A DNA stretch of 64,000 bases, taken from contig NZ_CP117866.1 in the NCBI RefSeq assembly GCF_028736035.1, positions 4,154,001-4,218,000 of the forward strand, read 5' to 3'. The DNA comes from Streptomyces sp. T12. Its GTDB lineage: Bacteria; Actinomycetota; Actinomycetes; Streptomycetales; Streptomycetaceae. Below are positions 63,460 to 64,000 of this stretch, piece after piece. A program made the translations under genes and the position numbers. The notes beneath the pieces were generated by a model. The model did not search any database, was not told the DNA's origin, and worked only from the letters and a program-made list of their open reading frames with translations. Positions within the stretch are counted from its first letter, which is position 1; each line of letters starts with the position of its first letter.

Positions 63460-64000
63460 TCACGACCCCAGAATCGACGCCAGGAACTCCCCGACCCACC
63501 CGAGCAACTCCCGCCCGACGAGCGGCTTCCCGCCCACCTTCGCGGTCTTCGGGCGCGGCACCAGCACCTGGTGCGCCGCCGGCTTGATGACGGTGCCCGG
63601 GTACAGCCGCTTGACCCTGAGCTCCTGGGACTCGCGCAACTCCACCGGCGCGAAGCGGATGTTGTTGCCCTGCAGGACGATCTCGCCGACGTCACACGCG
63701 CGTGCCAGCATGCGCAGCCCCGCCACCAGCAGGAGGTTCTCGACCGGTTCCGGCAACTTGCCGTAGCGGTCGACGAGTTCCTCGCGTACGGCCTTGATGT
63801 CCTCCTCCGTGTTGGCGGAGGCGATGGAGCGGTAGGCCTGCAGCCGGAGCCGCTCGCCGGGCGCGTAGTCGTGCGGGACGTGGGCGTCGACGGGGAGTTC
63901 GATCTTGACCTCGAGCGGTGGCTCCTCCTCGACGCCGCCCTCCAGGGACGCCCGGTAGTCCGCGACCGCCTCGCCGACCATACGGACGTACAGGTCGAAG
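63460..64000 (-). CDS. mfd: Transcription-repair coupling factor Mfd, C-terminal part (runs off the window)
   Basis: The visible 180 residues (FDLYVRMVGEAVADYRASLEGG... to FLASILGS) are the C-terminal end of Mfd: the end of the translocase and the D7 domain (EVKIELPVDAHVPHDYAPGERLRLQAYRSIASANTEEDIKAVREELVDRYGKLPEPVENLLLVAGLR). Full-length Mfd removes stalled RNA polymerase and recruits UvrA. The gene continues upstream beyond 64000. It ends 9 bp from the stop of the converging SnoaL-like gene. Confidence 0.95.
   Translation of the reverse strand, partial: FDLYVRMVGEAVADYRASLEGGVEEEPPLEVKIELPVDAHVPHDYAPGERLRLQAYRSIASANTEEDIKAVREELVDRYGKLPEPVENLLLVAGLRMLARACDVGEIVLQGNNIRFAPVELRESQELRVKRLYPGTVIKPAAHQVLVPRPKTAKVGGKPLVGRELLGWVGEFLASILGS

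Overview
The window is chromosomal DNA from a Streptomyces-type actinomycete. It has very high GC, codons ending almost always in G or C, many GTG starts (one TTG), 4-bp start/stop overlaps, a bldA-type tRNA-Leu(UAA), sporulation-type partner-switching regulators and Rpf-like cell wall hydrolases. From about 3.6 to 13.4 kb and from 33 to 56 kb the gene order matches what I remember of the S. coelicolor SCO3066-SCO3102 region. That is memory, not a search.

Layout. 1-1.85 kb: three minus-strand surface protein genes (one cut by the window edge, a DUF916-like membrane-anchored protein, an LPQTG sortase substrate). 2.0-3.6 kb: serS behind a T-box leader. 3.6-6.1 kb: an anti-sigma kinase, a STAS anti-anti-sigma factor and a divergent SigB/SigF-family sigma factor (SigI-PrsI-ArsI type). 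6.3-13.5 kb: a ricin-lectin membrane protein facing a histidine-degradation operon (hutU, an M20 amidohydrolase, hutF, hutI). 13.6-17.2 kb: a PLP decarboxylase-like gene, a frameshifted membrane-protein gene and a tnpB-only IS605-type element. 17.2-23.8 kb: an RpiR regulator coupled to a divergent MIO-type lyase that lacks the usual active-site triad, a DUF402 gene flanked by direct repeats, and a divergent OpuC/HutXWV-like ABC importer. 23.8-34.6 kb: SDR, XRE regulator, cystathionine beta-synthase, SGNH hydrolase, thiolase, small conserved proteins, Bax inhibitor-1-like protein and pobA. Then come bldA, a MacB-like ABC pair, cyclopropane synthase, an NDH-2 dehydrogenase with Rex-like sites, a His-rich secreted peptide, exopolyphosphatase, DUF501, a DivIC-like protein, enolase, and two Rpf/LysM proteins. 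The first Rpf gene follows a c-di-AMP (ydaO) riboswitch. 48.6-54 kb: a P450 coupled to a STAND-like ATPase, MazG and a SurA-like lipoprotein. 54.5-56.7 kb: a Ser/Thr kinase and its membrane partner. 57.1-60.9 kb: an accessory locus with an ABC exporter-like pair, a small membrane protein, a secreted amphipathic Trp/Lys-rich peptide and a divergent SARP regulator. 60.9-64 kb: GNAT, HNH lipoprotein, small antitoxin-like protein, a SnoaL-like gene under a MerR/SoxR-type promoter, and the 3' end of mfd.

The best candidates for something undescribed are three. First, the peptide/ABC/SARP locus at 57-61 kb looks like a bacteriocin-type system. Second, the lyase with Gly-Thr-Gly in place of Ala-Ser-Gly sits beside an importer, and its divergent control region has been duplicated around a DUF402 gene. 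Third, the STAND ATPase-P450 pair is translationally coupled.
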